Below, piece after piece: positions 61,364 through 64,000 of a stretch of 64,000 nt of DNA (the first letter of the stretch is position 1; each line of letters opens with the position of its first letter). Source of the stretch: Globodera rostochiensis (taxonomy: Eukaryota > Nematoda > Chromadorea > Rhabditida > Heteroderidae); contig JAEVLN010000003.1 in NCBI GenBank assembly GCA_018350325.1, positions 145,985 through 209,984 on the forward strand, in the 5' to 3' direction. Both the position numbers and the translations under genes were made by a program. Under the pieces are notes generated by a model, which had not been told where the DNA came from, did no database searches, and saw only the letters and a list, made by a program, of their open reading frames with translations.

Positions 61364-62671
61364 TCATTTGCCTCCGTCTCGCACTTCGTCAAGCGGGAGC
61401 GAATCTTCGGATGCTGCCGCCTGCTGCAGGTACTGTTGGTCGTAGACCAGCACTTCTTTATGGTGCTTAAAAGGGTTGGAGTGCCACACGAATCAAATTT
61501 GTGCCACACGAATCAAATTTGTGCCACACGAACCAAATTTGTGCCACACGAATCAAATTTGTGCCACACGAATCAAATTTGTGCCACACGAATCAAATTT
61601 GTGCCACACGAATCAAATTTGTGCCACACGAATCAAATTTGTGCCATACGAATCAAATTGTGCCATACGAATCAAATTGTGCCACACGAATCAAATTTCA
61701 TACCCGAAATTTGGCTACTTGACGATTGCCATGCTGCAGCTTAGAAAAACGCGCCTTCTTCATAAGACCGTCCAAGAATGCATTTTCCGCCCGTGCCCGC
61801 TTAATCCGCACGTTGAGCCTGAGGAGCTCAGCCTTGTGCTTCTCCGTTTCGGCCGCTTCCGCTGCAGCAGCCTTCTGTTTGTAGACGGTGTGAAAGCGGC
61901 CGTCGCGGTTGACGCCAACATTTCCTTAATTTTAAACCGATTCAAAAAAAAACACCGGTTTAAACGCTTTCCGTGCGCAAAGTTTTGATTTTTTAGCACC
62001 TCAGAAATGACACCGAGACCGAGAAATGACACCGAGACCGAGAAATGACCCCGAGACTCAAGAACCGAGACACAAAAAAAAACAAGAAATTTTTCGACTC
62101 GAGAACCAAGACCGAGACTCTCGAGCATCCCTAGTAACAAGATGACGAAGTTTTTTTCCAAACCAAAAAAAAATTGTTCTAAAAATTTGTTGGCTAGTTG
62201 TCTAACGTTTTTTTCATTCAAAAATTTACGTATGAGAGGAAATAATCCCTTTTTATGATGGAAAGCAACCGGGAAAATTACCTATTTATATTCTTGACAA
62301 AAAAAATAAAATAAAAAATAAAACGCACCGGCGGCAGTCTTTGCTTGCACCTCCTTACCCCCCGCTGGTTCATCTCCTCCGTGTTCTGTTGCAATTTTGT
62401 CTCGCTCGCCCGATGTGCCCGCCGCAGCTCCGATACCGGTGCTTGAAGTTGTTGGCGGCATTAGCGTTTGTTGGCGTTCTAATTGAGCAATTCTGTCCCG
62501 CAAAAGACGCACTTCGTCGGAAGGGTCCAAATTATTGGCAAAGGTTGGCCACAAATGTTCTGAAAATAGTGTCTGTCAATTACCTATTTTGTTTTGTTAA
62601 TAATCGATTTTTGTACCCTGATCAGCTGTTATGTCGTCGCCTCCATTGATTGATTCGGCCGAAAGTGGCAT
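61364..62671 (-). CDS. Unrecognised 197-aa coiled-coil protein
   Basis: Four exons join in phase: 62671-62617, 62559-62329, 61924-61719, 61465-61364 (stop). Layout: acidic start (MPLSAESINGGDD), a short leucine-zipper-like helix (DEVRLLRDRIAQLERQQTL), a Thr/Ser/Gly-rich linker (about residues 55-95), a long charged coiled coil (AAAAEAAETEKHKAELLRLN then VRIKRARAENAFLDGLMKKA), and a C-terminal VLVYDQQYLQQAA helix. No signal peptide, no membrane helix, no enzyme motif. I do not recognise the family; a nuclear or scaffold role would be guesswork. The third intron (61466-61718) is almost entirely a 20-bp minisatellite. It is convergent with the GPCR, 214 bp between stops. Confidence 0.7.
61480..61698. 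repeat. 20-bp minisatellite, about eleven copies, filling an intron
   Basis: The unit GTGCCACACGAATCAAATTT is repeated almost perfectly; two late copies are 19 bp. It occupies nearly the whole third intron of the coiled-coil gene. A 20-bp period rotates through all frames, so plus-strand open frames across it (NQICATRIKFVPHES..) are artefacts. Confidence 0.95.
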
Positions 62672-64000
62672 GTTAATTGACGTTAAAATCTGATAAGATT
62701 TTGTTTTAATTAAATTAACATTTAATTATTTGATTTGTGATTTGTGATTTAATTTTAAAATGAGATAGTCCACTCTAACGCTGGACAAGAACCAGACAAC
62801 AATTTTCACATTACATAAATTATAAATGGATAGGGGGCATTTGCAGACATTTTGGACAAGATTGTGTAGTTTATGCCGCCGGCATAATTTGGTTACCCGT
62901 ATTTAAAAAAATGTAAAATGAATTAATATTTAAAAATCATAGATTTAAAATCATGGATGTTGTCAGATCAATAAAATATTATATTATTTGTGATCAGCAC
63001 CCTTGAAATCCCAAATATGATGTTTTCAGCGGATTTCGGCGATGCCGATAAGCGCCGCCGAGAAGAATTTTCCAATTTGATGAAATTTAAATTTTTGAAA
63101 TAACGAATTGTTAAGAAAATTGGACCAAAAATTACAAATTCTGCAAAATAAAAAGGTCCCCCTTATGGGGGTTTTTAGCCACACAGTGGGGAGGGGGCCC
63201 TGGCCCCCTGGCTATTGCCCTGATACAAAACAAAGGCTTTTAGGCTTAAATTCGCGAGCTTTTTCTTTAAATTTTAATTTCTAAAATGACAAATGTTTAA
63301 ATAAATAAAAATAAATTGATTTGATGAACTTCATTTTATATTAACTGAAAGTTGGGATTATCTTATAATATTTGAATGGACGTTGCCTTGGGCAAATATG
63401 TTGACCCAAAAATGGGGGATGGACGAACATTCACGTTTGGGAATTAATCTTATTTTATCATAAATTGAATTTTTATTTGCTCCAAGCAAAATGTTGACCC
63501 AGATGACATTTAGTGTAATAATTAAAGATCGGATTTATATTAACTAAAAGAAATGAAATATTGACGTAAAATGTCGATGTACTGTAAAATCAACTACCGT
63601 CGAATTCACATACCGTATTTCCTCTATTAGAACCCCCCCCCCCCCCTCTAATAGACCCCCCCCCCTTTCTGAGGGGGGTTGAAAAATAGAACCCCCGGGG
63701 GTTCTAATAGAGGAAATACGGTATTTAGGCCTTCATTACTACAGATCGGGTTTTCATGTTTTTTTGCGAATAGGTTATCATGAGCATGAGAGGCTCCATG
63801 AAGTTTGTGGACCGGGAAGAAATTTAAAAAAATTTCCTGACTTATTTTTACATTATTGCTTAGAATTTAATTTTTTTTTTCGACAAACAAAAGTATTGAG
63901 GCGGTAAACCCAACTCATCACCAATCAAGATCGGGGCTCAGATTTCAACAGATCACCTCAATAACCGGTAAGCATGCAAGCTAAATGATGATATGCAAAA
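62672..64000. other. AT-rich end region with an orphan GPCR exon copy
   Basis: No complete gene. It contains the poly-C hairpin at 63611-63723 and, at about 63940-63985, TTTCAACAGATCACCTCAAT followed by AACCGGTAAGCATGCAAGC, which closely copies the end of GPCR exon 9 and its splice donor (60216-60260). Either a fragment, or the edge of a second receptor gene beyond the window. Confidence 0.6.
63611..63723. repeat. Hairpin: 23-bp perfect inverted ends around poly-C
   Basis: TACCGTATTTCCTCTATTAG (63611 on) is exactly mirrored by CTAATAGAGGAAATACGGTA (to 63723); the inner part holds C runs and then GGGGGG, with a second TCTAATAG. Possibly a tiny MITE; no clear target duplication was seen. Confidence 0.8.

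Noticed and set aside
61286..61988. Plus-strand open frames with HTNQICATRIKFVPHES repeats
   Set aside because: They are frames through the 20-bp minisatellite, opposite to a well-supported intron of the minus-strand gene.

Overview
Raw eukaryotic nuclear DNA. Short introns with GT..AG borders (a few GC..AG), tight gene clusters and the gene repertoire point to a nematode. An F-box-like gene (37.0-38.8 kb) matches a protein family I know as strongly expanded in plant-parasitic cyst nematodes, so Heterodera or Globodera is my best guess (inference, no search run). All gene models were built by hand by joining exons in phase at visible splice sites; no tRNA, rRNA or CRISPR was recognised.

Layout. 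0.1-0.5 kb: foldback transposon. 0.5-8 kb, all minus: secreted EF-hand protein, SETMAR/SET-23-type histone methyltransferase (257 aa), CRK/CED-2 adaptor (305 aa). 9.4-12.9 kb plus: MOCS3/UBA4 (414 aa). 13.4-16.4 kb minus: SLC35A nucleotide-sugar transporter (435 aa). 17.1-24.1 kb: a zone of decay holding a mitochondrial release-factor-1 relic without its GGQ exon, a 754-bp foldback transposon, a PP4 phosphatase relic, a type II TGF-beta receptor relic and a membrane coiled-coil locus. 24.9-26.0 kb minus: TFIIIC subunit 6-like protein (136 aa), whose 3' half is duplicated at 17.1-17.5 kb. 26.6-36.9 kb plus: three consecutive intact genes, cofactor-independent phosphoglycerate mutase (513 aa), proteasome beta-2 (204 aa) and SART1/Snu66 (958 aa), probably an operon. 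37.0-38.8 kb minus: F-box-like gene with a frameshift. 40.5-44.7 kb plus: MBLAC1/SWIP-10-type metallo-beta-lactamase-fold protein with a secretory N-terminus. 44.7-57.7 kb: gene desert full of minisatellites and poly-C/poly-G runs. 57.7-61.1 kb plus: GnRH/AKH-receptor-like GPCR (449 aa). 61.4-62.7 kb minus: unrecognised 197-aa coiled-coil protein. 62.7-64 kb: AT-rich, with a poly-C hairpin and a copy of one GPCR exon end.

The genes are mostly housekeeping (tRNA thiolation, glycolysis, proteasome, splicing, Golgi transport) plus signalling (CRK, GPCR). I see no dedicated new pathway or defence-like system. The most notable signals are structural: a family of hAT-like miniature elements with 8-bp target duplications and unrelated palindromic cores, a MULE-like foldback element, intron-borne foldbacks, and several genes caught at different stages of decay.
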